Shown one piece after another: positions 18,701 through 25,238 of a stretch of DNA of 64,000 nucleotides. Numbering within the stretch: the stretch's first letter is position 1; the number at the start of each line of letters is the position of its first letter. The stretch lies in contig JAACJQ010000265.1 in the NCBI GenBank assembly GCA_016879935.1, forward strand, positions 48,147-112,146, written 5' to 3'. A program made the translations under genes and the position numbers. The notes beneath the pieces are model-generated. The model searched no databases, had not been told where the DNA came from, and was given only the letters and a program-made list of their open reading frames with translations. Origin of the DNA: Archangiaceae bacterium (lineage in GTDB: Bacteria; Myxococcota; Myxococcia; Myxococcales; Myxococcaceae).

Positions 18701-18914
18701 CGCGTTCGCCGCCGATGCGAACCCGTACATGGCGTTCCCGAACGAAGCGAGAGGCGCGCCTTCTCCGTACGGCCCTGTGCCGCAGCCACGCCAGCCACTT
18801 CCTCCAGGCGGTCTCGCGAACCAGCTCATGCCGAACTGGAGACCCACCCCTCGCCCTCCCATGCTCGTTCCGCTCAGCGCCCAACGGGCCGCGAGCCCGG
18901 CTCTCTTCCGATGA
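12756..18914 (+). CDS. Secreted SpvB/VCBS/RHS-repeat protein (TcB-TcC-like)
   Basis: A 2052-residue protein with signal peptide (about 1-28, ending THALAQ). Order: SpvB-type N-domain (about 35-110, LTPDVSLSYSS, GGLGWAMP); FG-GAP/VCBS repeats with DxNGDGxxD motifs near 359, 422, 534, 591 and 648; a TcdB-middle-like region; YD/RHS repeats (about 1260-1640, such as YDLMGRLTQVTNPNSG); an EF-hand-like GDGTIDIAD (about 1697); the RHS core (HADHLGSLVAATD, GFTSQERDPSTGFVHFQYRD, about 1745-1822) and DMVDPNGL (about 1851). This is the layout of Tc-toxin B plus C cocoons. The variable tail (1859-2052) is Pro/Ala-rich with three N-[PT]-Y-[AM]-A-F motifs and no toxin domain I recognise. ATG 12756 follows GAAGGGGG; its stop overlaps the next gene. 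Confidence 0.9.
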   Translation: MNGLSRLRVAVFLVSALVSTHALAQANAGVSDERVSLPQAPGSVSGVGENASVEGNHGGFQFSVPIEVPRGFSGLTPDVSLSYSSTGGASIGGLGWAMPSHSIERMTVRGLPKYDTTDHFAVDGASELVQVSSSAAGVVFRARFESAFVRYTWLNAGAGAAGFWKAEFPDGRVGYFGADKQGTAVPTAEVTPTATQVFRWHLVLMEDVYGHQMKLTWTKGSSGYPLLERIDYAYEGTAARHSVRFTYEPRSDVLSDAQPGFELKLTQRLREVLIFSGATAPEQVRRYLLEYETDAISGFSTRLRSVTRFGRGNGAYPVKHSFAYTKTLGSVCDATCDKPIVVDMGSVPGVDFANGRASLVDINGDAIPDVVVSDTLDQGKHQFIYGKLDSEGRASFASAPVTSAFTAAGSLFALGNPRVQLMDVNGDGFVDVPQARHPAVASNDGSGDWVAASFCTGGPIALPSGFNPEDDTDTAQQDPKYVRFFDYDNDKRIDWLRTPPGGTQTEVMVNTMTGFNPVTVDTIGAVFDVDDLQLADMNGDGLQDPVRLSGRGTATLSVAYKLNLGFGRWSPAWRTISVSALTGSQTTAAELEDLNGDGLTDIVMVAGSEVTLLLNRNGDTFSAPLTITTASLGSGVIPSRVGTTTVTYADMNGNGSADIVWFQANGSAQYLELFPVRPNLISRIENGLGSVQLISYGTSIAEQARDVAANRPWRTRVPNASILVTKLDSFVTLTGTDSGGLHERLVFRYHDGFYDGFEKQFRGYETVERELLGAMNDVQEPGVVTELFDVGRTDPALAGLLKQRSTAALAGTSLVPVREERMLYQLCPVADVGAATVKWPCQRATTTVLLERTPAEAVTLRSEQEYDGYGNVTRSSNLGVVNLGTPEMPRSCAACTTSGAFGKACGDMCLGDEAYSETTFIAPGPDTGGRWMLGRSSRTRSGAQPTSLNVESQTFYDGPAFVGLAAGQLTLGSVTRVAQRFGMGATDFIDVQRVRRDTNGNVVEQVEPNGALSGSTHRRLMTWDSAGLWATQVDIKLTATQSLRRDTSYDVAFEQMAQSSNWYPVVNDMPAATAQQTRYRYDEHGRLARMLEPQDTDTAASTEYQYLLADPASRILTLKRSSATSGQDLVSVQCLDGRGRAFQTRQRLTDSSWQVSGFTEFDAKGAPARTFQPFLAMTGACDAMPPSNVPFLRRTLDVLRRPLVETEPDGSTRRFEYAPLVTRSFDEDDTDMQSPAFNTPTLEESDGQGRLVRIERQQPQATTSLSYDVNGRLSTVKDPGGNAVVQQYDLMGRLTQVTNPNSGTTRFEYDAAGNQVRRTDARNKVVRTDYDALNRQLAQWDDAKEAATKVRWTYDLAAGCTECTNAGGRLAQTEWPMPGGTATDKQGYDVRGNQVFFERSVGGKPLTVRSRFDQANRETATVYPAGITVERTFDGASRVSAMPGVVRQVEFDERNQPRAITFTNGAKTQFEYDVRLRPSRLSTSTADGQAIFDLGFTRTRSGNLTAITDAATRATRARHAARFTSDGWDRVTSSVLEREGGNETLTFAYDTLDNVVSQSSSLGDASPAHVGDYSYDSSRPNAVKTAGSLAFQYDTAGFLSTRGSAGYEFDHLGRMTRATSDGAETGTFFFGAGQSRVLKQEGALSALTVTPDFEVRDGIAVIYARLSGMRVARFESDAIAATVLSDLSPLTGATPTGDGTIDIADAWVAQAASSGVVSLSGGPAPSKVETLLASAARRLLLQDVTWLHADHLGSLVAATDGKGVLVAEQSFHAWGETRSSSGFVDTHGFTSQERDPSTGFVHFQYRDLDPKTGRWASVDPLFDSLTPSSVRNGESLTGYAYVGNHFADMVDPNGLVGRGGKKSAFARLAAKLRGRGPKQPAWHGSKDLTMPFREINYPAPSGPYRNFEPVAAPPPPEPKFRARELSAEEREAAGATQYQSVTIVERENPYAAFAYDGAATAAAAIDSNAQAAAPSGDSNTYAAFAADANPYMAFPNEARGAPSPYGPVPQPRQPLPPGGLANQLMPNWRPTPRPPMLVPLSAQRAASPALFR

Positions 18915-19384
18915 GGTCTGCCATGTCACGACTCCTCTGCGTTCTGCTGCTGATGGCCGTGCAGGCTGGCTGCGGCTGCGGCGCGACTCCCTGTCCTCCG
19001 GGCGCTGCAGCATGTGCCTGCCTCTCCGGCAACGCCTGCAACGACGGCCTCACCTGCGGCAGCGACGGCAAGTGCACCGCGCCGATGCTGGTCGGCCTCG
19101 TGGTGAGCGACCCTGCCGCGCGCGGCTGTGAAGTGCTGCTCACCGAGCAGCCCGGCACCTCCATCGCGAACGGCCAGTTCACGGGCGGCGTCGTCGGGAC
19201 CACGGTTCGTCAGGCCCCGCGCGTGGCGATGACCTTCGTCGCGCCAGCAGACTCCGCCTTCCCCGCAGGAGGCGTCCAGCTCGCGCTCTCCTCAGGCTCC
19301 ACCGCGGGCCTCACCGTCACGAAGGCCTCGTGCGTCGACGTGAAGGGCGCACGGCTGCCGAACGCGACGATCAGCATTCGCTGA
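18911..19384 (+). CDS. Small Cys-rich lipoprotein
   Basis: A 157-residue lipoprotein of no named family. The start ATG overlaps the RHS stop (ATGA); an in-frame ATG at 18923 is an alternative. The signal peptide ends in a lipobox (AVQAGC). One six-cysteine module follows (CPPGAAACACLSGNACNDGL then TCGSDGKC), then a domain of about 95 residues, mostly strands (LVGLVVSDPAARG, VAMTFVAPAD). The six-Cys module recurs in the next two lipoproteins, tying them together. Coupled translation with the RHS gene suggests a partner or chaperone-like role at the same membrane; that is inference. Confidence 0.75.
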   Translation: MRSAMSRLLCVLLLMAVQAGCGCGATPCPPGAAACACLSGNACNDGLTCGSDGKCTAPMLVGLVVSDPAARGCEVLLTEQPGTSIANGQFTGGVVGTTVRQAPRVAMTFVAPADSAFPAGGVQLALSSGSTAGLTVTKASCVDVKGARLPNATISIR

Positions 19385-19450
19385 CGGGTAACGAACGAAG
19401 CCTCTGCAGCACACCAGTGAATGAAGTTGGTCGAACGGGGAGAGCGTCAC

Positions 19451-22400
19451 ATGAAGCGTCTCGAACACGTCGTCGTCGCCGTGCTGATGGCTGGCCTGCT
19501 GAGCGCATGCGGCGGCCCGATGGGCATGGACGGTGGCGCTGGAGGCGGCGAGGCCGTGATGGACGCGGCCGTGGCGGTCTGTGCTCCGGGCACCGAGGGC
19601 TGCGAGTGTGCGTCGAGCCGCTGCGGTCGCAACACGCGCGGAGAGCAGCTGCTCTGTCAGGGCAACGTCTGCGCCGCGATGATGTGTCCTCCGGGCGACC
19701 CGGGCTGCGTGTGTCGCGCGGGCTCGAGCTGCAACGACGCCGCGAGCACCTGCACCAACGGCTTCTGTGTCGTCGCGAACTGTCTGCCCGGCGATCGAAA
19801 CTGCGCGTGTCTCGCAGGCGGTTGCTCGAGCGGCTCGTTCTGTCTCGAGGGCAGCATCTGCGTCGACTCGAAGGGCCATGAAGGCGGCCAGTGCCTCGAC
19901 AACGGCCGCTGCCTGCGCGGCAACCGCTGCGACTCGTCGACCGGCCTCTGCGTCTTCTGCACCCCTGGCAGCGCGGGCTGCGCCTGCAACGCCAACGACG
20001 CCTGTAGCGCCGGGCTCCTCTGCAACGCGGGCCTGTGTCTCGCCTCGTCGCAGCTGCCGCCCGCCAACCCGAAGTGCTTCACGCCGTGCTCCGGAGACGT
20101 GGTGACCGACGGCGGGCGAGTCGTCTGCGGTGCCGACCGGCTCGTGGCTGGCTGTCTCGATGGGCTCTCGTGCAACCGCGGTACGTGCGGAGCCCCTGGC
20201 GGCATGCCGAAGACGTGCTCCGCCGACATCGACTGCCCCGGCCATCAGGTGTGCCTCACCGGCGCCTGCTTCTCGAACTGCGACACCAACGCCGACTGCG
20301 CCTCGGGCCTCGCCTGCTTCCGCCACGCCTGCCGCGCCCCCTGCCTCGTCGGTCGAAGCGGCTGCCAGGGCCAGGCCTGCACCTCCGAAGACGGCCAGCA
20401 GGGGTTCTGCACGCCGCTCGCGCGTTCTTCCCAGAGCAGTCAGGTCGCCGAAGTGCCCGGCGGCATGTCGATCGCCACCCGCACCGTCGAGCTCTCGAAC
20501 GTGCAGCCGTCGGGCTCGTTCACCATCGTCTCGACGAGCCTCGTCGACGAAGACGTCACCATTCGAAAGCTCTGGCACTCGGCGACGAACACCGCGGGCG
20601 TCACCGAGCGCGTCGACGCGCCGCTGGCGACCGATGGCGGGTCGGGCTACCGCGCGTGTGACCCCCTCGCGAACGATTGCCCGCTGCCGTGGCTCAGCCT
20701 GCAGGCGCCCGGTGCCGCCGCGACGCAGAACGCGACCATCACCCTCCGGCTGCCGGCTCAGTGCACGACGCCTGGCAGCGACGCGGGCCTGCAGCCGTGC
20801 CCAGCCGTCACCGTATCGGCAGGCGCCACGAACTTCGTGAAGTGGGAGGGCGCCTTCGAGGTTCGCGCGCGCGACCGGCAGGACATCATCTTCGTCAGCT
20901 ACGTGCAGCGCCCCGAAGGCCAGTGGACCGGCTCGATGTTCTACTTCGGCACCTTCAGCAACACGAACCTCGACACGTGGATCAACGCGCCAGACAAGAG
21001 CGCAGCCTCGGCGTCGTCGACGGTCGAGAACGCGCTCATTCAGCGGTGGACCGCGCTGCGCCTGCGCCGAATGGACGGCTGGCAGGAGTTCCTCGCGGTG
21101 CTCACCGCCACCAAGGACGAGTCGTGGAAGTGGGACAACACGCGGCAGAAGTGCACCTCGGTCGCGCTCGTGCCGCCGGGAGGCGCCTGCTACCTCTACT
21201 CGAAGCCACCGGGCGTCTTCTCGTACACGGCGAACACCGTCGGCAACCCGATTCCCGCGGGTGTGAGCGAGCTGCCCATCGCCATGAACCTGAAGATGAA
21301 CGCGTCTGACCCGACGCTCTTCGAAGGCCGCGTCGTCTCTGCGCAGGCGATGCACTACCCGGGCAACCCGGCCGTGAAGGTGCAGCTCTCGGCCGACCCG
21401 TCTCGCGCGACCTCGTGCTTCATGGCCGGTGGTGACGGCGGCGCCTCGGGCGACTGCCTGCTCTTCTTCAAAGACCTCAACAGCGTCGCGCCGGGCGTGA
21501 ACCAGCTCACCAGCACCGTCGGCGGTCGGTACCTGTCGAGCGATGGCACCTGCCGAAGCGGCTTCACGCGCGTCGAGGTGCCGTGGCTCGTGCCCGGGTT
21601 CACCGAGGGCGTGCGTGATGGTGGGGTGCGCGTCGAGTGCCGTGACGCCGAGCTGCCGCTGGCCAACGGGAGCGTCGCCAACGCGAGCCTGCTCAACCAG
21701 AGCCTCGCCGGTGGAAACCCGGTGCCCGATGGGCTGCCTCGTCGCCGCACGCTGCGCTTCCTCGACGGCGCGCTCGTCAACCAGACCGAGCTCTTCGTGC
21801 TCTTCGAAGAGAGCTACGACAGCTTCATTCCCTCCGACGCCGGCACCGCGCGCTCGTCGGCGTACGGGTACATGCGGCTCAAACGAAACCCCGCTCAGCT
21901 CACCGCGAACGACTACGTCGCCGTGCCCGAGGCCACCACCACCCGCGCGCCACCGCCGCGGCCCGGCGCCCAGTGCGATGCGCAGCTCATGAGCGACATG
22001 GGGGTGAGCGTCGCCACGCCTGCGGGCGCCCGGCTGCAGGCCTACCTCGGAACGAACCGCGCCAACTACGAGGCGGTCGTCGGCAACGTCGGCGTTCACT
22101 ACCTCTGCGAAGACACCGGCCTCTTCAACGGCGGCCCCAGCGACAACGGCACGCCGTCGGGCACGAAGGTCGCTTGTCCTCCCGGCAGCAAGGTGACGTA
22201 CTTCAACGTCTGCAGCTCGGCGACGACGTGCAACCGCACCCCCGCCGGCATCGCGAGCGAGGCGTGTCAGACCCAGTACCAGACCGACCCTGCGAACGTT
22301 CGCTGCACCGACAACTCCGAGTGCCGCTCGGGGCGTTGCGGCGCAGCGGGCCTCTGCGTTCGTGCGACGTGTGGCGAGACGCTGCGGCTGTGGAAGGCGA

Positions 22401-25228
22401 ACAGCTCGGTGGCGGTCGAAGGCGGCGCAGACGATCAGCCGTTGCTCTACTCGTGCACCAGCGGCCAGCCCCTGTGTGACGGCAACCGGCTCGACCTGCG
22501 CGCCGACAAGGACTTCTTCCGCAAGCTCAACTCGCAGCGCACGTTCACGCCGCTGCCCGTGCTGATCGACAGCGCGTTTCGCTACAAGGTGCGGTTCCGA
22601 AGCTCGGTCTCGGGCTCGACGGTCGGCTTCGCGCCGGTTCAGTGCCGCCGCGGCTCGAACGCGGTGCCGTACTGCTACGACCCTGCGCAGATCGACGAGG
22701 CCCGCAAGCGCATCGACTGCCTCGTGAACCTGGCCAGCGACCCCGCCGCGTACGGCGCCCTGACCCCTCAAGAGAAGAGCACCTTGTCGCTCACGCTCCA
22801 GGAGAACTTCTCTCAGGCCGGCAACCGCGAGGGCTTCGAGCGCCTCAACGCCGAGCTGCTGATCATGCTCGGCGACGACGCGCTGACCTCGGCCTACGCC
22901 TCACGCTTCGACCTCGCCGCGGCGGGCGGAGCGAACTTCAGGGGCTCGGCCTTCGAGCCCACCGGCATCGACGTGTCGGGAGTGGCTGGCGCCGAGATGT
23001 ACAACCTCTACCAGTCGGTGCAGTACTACCAGCTGGCGCTCGACCGCATGTACCGGTTCGGGCCCGACATGCGCGCCGCGCTGGCTCGCGGCGACATCGG
23101 CACGGCCGAGAACTTCATCACCGCGCAGACCGTCACCACCTGGCTCGAGCGCCTCGTGCGCGCCGCGTCGCAGAAGTCGCGGGCGTGGGGCGAGATCGCG
23201 CGGCGGTATCAGGGCTTCAACCGGCCCGATCTCGCCCGCAAGGTGATCGAGCGCGCCTACGTCGCCGCCTACCTCGAGAGCGCCCTCATCAGCCGCCTCA
23301 TGCTCGACATCACCCGCCAGGCCTCGCAGAGCACGTTGCCTCAGCTGCGGGTGACGCTCGAGCGCGCGCAGCAGAACTACCGCCTCGCGCTCTTCGACAT
23401 GCGCGACGTCTATTCGCAGATCACGACCAACGTGAACTTCTTCGGCTACGCGCCTGACTACATTCCGTTCCCCGCCGTCGACACCGGGTCGACCACCGCG
23501 TTCTCGGCCTACGACGTGCTCTCGACGCAGGCGAAGCAGCGGCTCGACCTCGCCAGAACGCGTGAGCAGATCGCGCTCACCTTCGGCAAGCAGGGCAGGG
23601 TCGAAGCGGCCCAGTTCCAGTCAGAGCTCACGACGATTCGAAACACCTACGAGAACCAGCTCTCCGATCTCTGCGGCACCTTCGTCGCGCCCGATGGCCG
23701 CGCGTACCCCGCCACCCGCAAGTACGCCGGGCTGTCGGATCAGACGACGCTGCTGGGCGACCCGTGCGGCTACATGGGCAACGGCAGCATTCGCGGCGCG
23801 CTGCTGCAGCTCGAAGACGCGAAGCTCAAGTTCCAGGGCACCACGGTCGAGTTCAGCAACACCATGAAGGAGATCGAGATCGAGCGTCGTCGCGCGGCCC
23901 GGCAGTGCCAGCTGGCCACCGACCTCGCGAACTTCCAGTACCGCACCGCCACCACCGTCGCCGACATGCAGCAGAACATCGAGATCGAGCGCGCTGGCAT
24001 GGCGGCCATCTCGGGCGTGGTGAACGCGTTCACGCAGAGCCTCGCGTTGATCGCCGGCTCGAGCGCCGAGACGGCCGTGTTCGCCGGCGGCGCCGCCGTC
24101 ACCACGCAGCTCAGCTTGAGCGGGGTCGCGCTGCTGCAGGAGGGCGTCGACATCGACATCTCGAACCAGCAGCGGAGGATCGCCGAGATTCAGGCGGGCA
24201 CGTTCGCCGTCGCCGCCATGAACCAGTGCAGCTCGGTGCAGGCCGACTCGGGCGCCACCATCGAGAAGCTCTACAACAGCCTGCTGCGCACCCGCCTCGA
24301 GGCCCTGCGCGCGATGGGTGACATCGCCCAGGCGGGCGGCGAGGTTCAGAAGCTGCGCAACAACGCACAGCGCCTTCAGGTGCAGCAGGAGGAGGCCGAG
24401 CAGCTCACCATCGACGTCGCCGCCGCGCAGAACGACCCGAACGTTCGCATCTACCAGAACGACGCCATCATCAACGCCGACGTCTCGTTCGATGCGGCCA
24501 TCGCCGCCGCGTTCAGGCTCACCCGCGTGTACGAGTACTACACGAGCCAGAGCTACCAGAAGAAGGAGCAGCTCTTCCTCATCCGCATGGTCACCGCGGG
24601 CCAGTACAACCTCGAGAACTACCTGCTCGAGCTCGACAACGCGTTCAACGACTTCGAGGAGCAGTTCGGCAACCCCGACGTGCGCGTGTTGTCGCTCTCG
24701 CTGATGGACGACATCTTCAAGATTCCCCTGCTCGAGACGTCACGCGCGGCCATCGGCGGCAACACGCGCAAAGACCTCTTCACCGCGCGCCTGTCGGACG
24801 TCGCTCTGCGTGACGCCAATGGGTACATCGTCATTCCGTTCTCGACGAGCCTCGCGCAGCTGTCGCCGCTCACGAGGAACCACAAGGTGCGGCACGTGGA
24901 GGTCGATCTGCAGGGCGTCGCGACCGACCCCGTCGCGCGGGTCTATCTGCGCATGAGCGGCACCGGCTCGGTGCGAAAGGTCGACGATGACGTCTCGTAC
25001 TACCTCTTCGACAGCCGGCTCGGGGTGGTGAACGCGTCGATCAACGGCGTGAAGACGTTCGACCCCGACATCTACCGCAACTACCGCTTCCGCGATCGCC
25101 CGCTCGTCAACACCCGCTGGGAGCTCGTGCTCAACACGCGCGACGAGCCGGCGAACCGCGACATCCAGCTCCAGTCGCTCAACGACGTGCGCATTCTGTT
25201 CTACTACTCCGACTTCACCTCGTTCTGA
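19451..25228 (+). CDS. Giant Cys-rich lipoprotein with TcA-like C-terminal half
   Basis: A 1925-residue lipoprotein; ATG 19451 follows GGGGAGAG and opens a signal peptide with lipobox (LLSAC). Residues about 40-310 carry repeated six-Cys modules (for example CPPGDPGCVCRAGSSC); 330-1050 is mostly beta with scattered Cys; 1050-1740 is long amphipathic helix and coiled coil, with a Gly/Ala-rich hydrophobic hairpin near 1518-1562 (AAISGVVNAFTQSLALI, VFAGGAAVTTQLSL). Near 1690-1740 is the pair VYEYYTSQSYQKKEQL and ENYLLELDNAFNDFEEQ, and the C-terminal beta domain ends WELVLN...LNDVRILFYY. This order resembles the channel and TcB-binding end of Tc-toxin A proteins. No similar functional annotation is certain. 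Confidence 0.82.
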   Translation: MKRLEHVVVAVLMAGLLSACGGPMGMDGGAGGGEAVMDAAVAVCAPGTEGCECASSRCGRNTRGEQLLCQGNVCAAMMCPPGDPGCVCRAGSSCNDAASTCTNGFCVVANCLPGDRNCACLAGGCSSGSFCLEGSICVDSKGHEGGQCLDNGRCLRGNRCDSSTGLCVFCTPGSAGCACNANDACSAGLLCNAGLCLASSQLPPANPKCFTPCSGDVVTDGGRVVCGADRLVAGCLDGLSCNRGTCGAPGGMPKTCSADIDCPGHQVCLTGACFSNCDTNADCASGLACFRHACRAPCLVGRSGCQGQACTSEDGQQGFCTPLARSSQSSQVAEVPGGMSIATRTVELSNVQPSGSFTIVSTSLVDEDVTIRKLWHSATNTAGVTERVDAPLATDGGSGYRACDPLANDCPLPWLSLQAPGAAATQNATITLRLPAQCTTPGSDAGLQPCPAVTVSAGATNFVKWEGAFEVRARDRQDIIFVSYVQRPEGQWTGSMFYFGTFSNTNLDTWINAPDKSAASASSTVENALIQRWTALRLRRMDGWQEFLAVLTATKDESWKWDNTRQKCTSVALVPPGGACYLYSKPPGVFSYTANTVGNPIPAGVSELPIAMNLKMNASDPTLFEGRVVSAQAMHYPGNPAVKVQLSADPSRATSCFMAGGDGGASGDCLLFFKDLNSVAPGVNQLTSTVGGRYLSSDGTCRSGFTRVEVPWLVPGFTEGVRDGGVRVECRDAELPLANGSVANASLLNQSLAGGNPVPDGLPRRRTLRFLDGALVNQTELFVLFEESYDSFIPSDAGTARSSAYGYMRLKRNPAQLTANDYVAVPEATTTRAPPPRPGAQCDAQLMSDMGVSVATPAGARLQAYLGTNRANYEAVVGNVGVHYLCEDTGLFNGGPSDNGTPSGTKVACPPGSKVTYFNVCSSATTCNRTPAGIASEACQTQYQTDPANVRCTDNSECRSGRCGAAGLCVRATCGETLRLWKANSSVAVEGGADDQPLLYSCTSGQPLCDGNRLDLRADKDFFRKLNSQRTFTPLPVLIDSAFRYKVRFRSSVSGSTVGFAPVQCRRGSNAVPYCYDPAQIDEARKRIDCLVNLASDPAAYGALTPQEKSTLSLTLQENFSQAGNREGFERLNAELLIMLGDDALTSAYASRFDLAAAGGANFRGSAFEPTGIDVSGVAGAEMYNLYQSVQYYQLALDRMYRFGPDMRAALARGDIGTAENFITAQTVTTWLERLVRAASQKSRAWGEIARRYQGFNRPDLARKVIERAYVAAYLESALISRLMLDITRQASQSTLPQLRVTLERAQQNYRLALFDMRDVYSQITTNVNFFGYAPDYIPFPAVDTGSTTAFSAYDVLSTQAKQRLDLARTREQIALTFGKQGRVEAAQFQSELTTIRNTYENQLSDLCGTFVAPDGRAYPATRKYAGLSDQTTLLGDPCGYMGNGSIRGALLQLEDAKLKFQGTTVEFSNTMKEIEIERRRAARQCQLATDLANFQYRTATTVADMQQNIEIERAGMAAISGVVNAFTQSLALIAGSSAETAVFAGGAAVTTQLSLSGVALLQEGVDIDISNQQRRIAEIQAGTFAVAAMNQCSSVQADSGATIEKLYNSLLRTRLEALRAMGDIAQAGGEVQKLRNNAQRLQVQQEEAEQLTIDVAAAQNDPNVRIYQNDAIINADVSFDAAIAAAFRLTRVYEYYTSQSYQKKEQLFLIRMVTAGQYNLENYLLELDNAFNDFEEQFGNPDVRVLSLSLMDDIFKIPLLETSRAAIGGNTRKDLFTARLSDVALRDANGYIVIPFSTSLAQLSPLTRNHKVRHVEVDLQGVATDPVARVYLRMSGTGSVRKVDDDVSYYLFDSRLGVVNASINGVKTFDPDIYRNYRFRDRPLVNTRWELVLNTRDEPANRDIQLQSLNDVRILFYYSDFTSF

Positions 25229-25238
25229 GGAGCCCCCC

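Noticed and set aside
19292..22771. Long open frame (about 1159 codons) on the minus strand
   Set aside because: It is antisense to the giant lipoprotein gene, Arg/Ala/Val/Gly/His-rich without domains, and is explained by high GC at third positions of the real gene.
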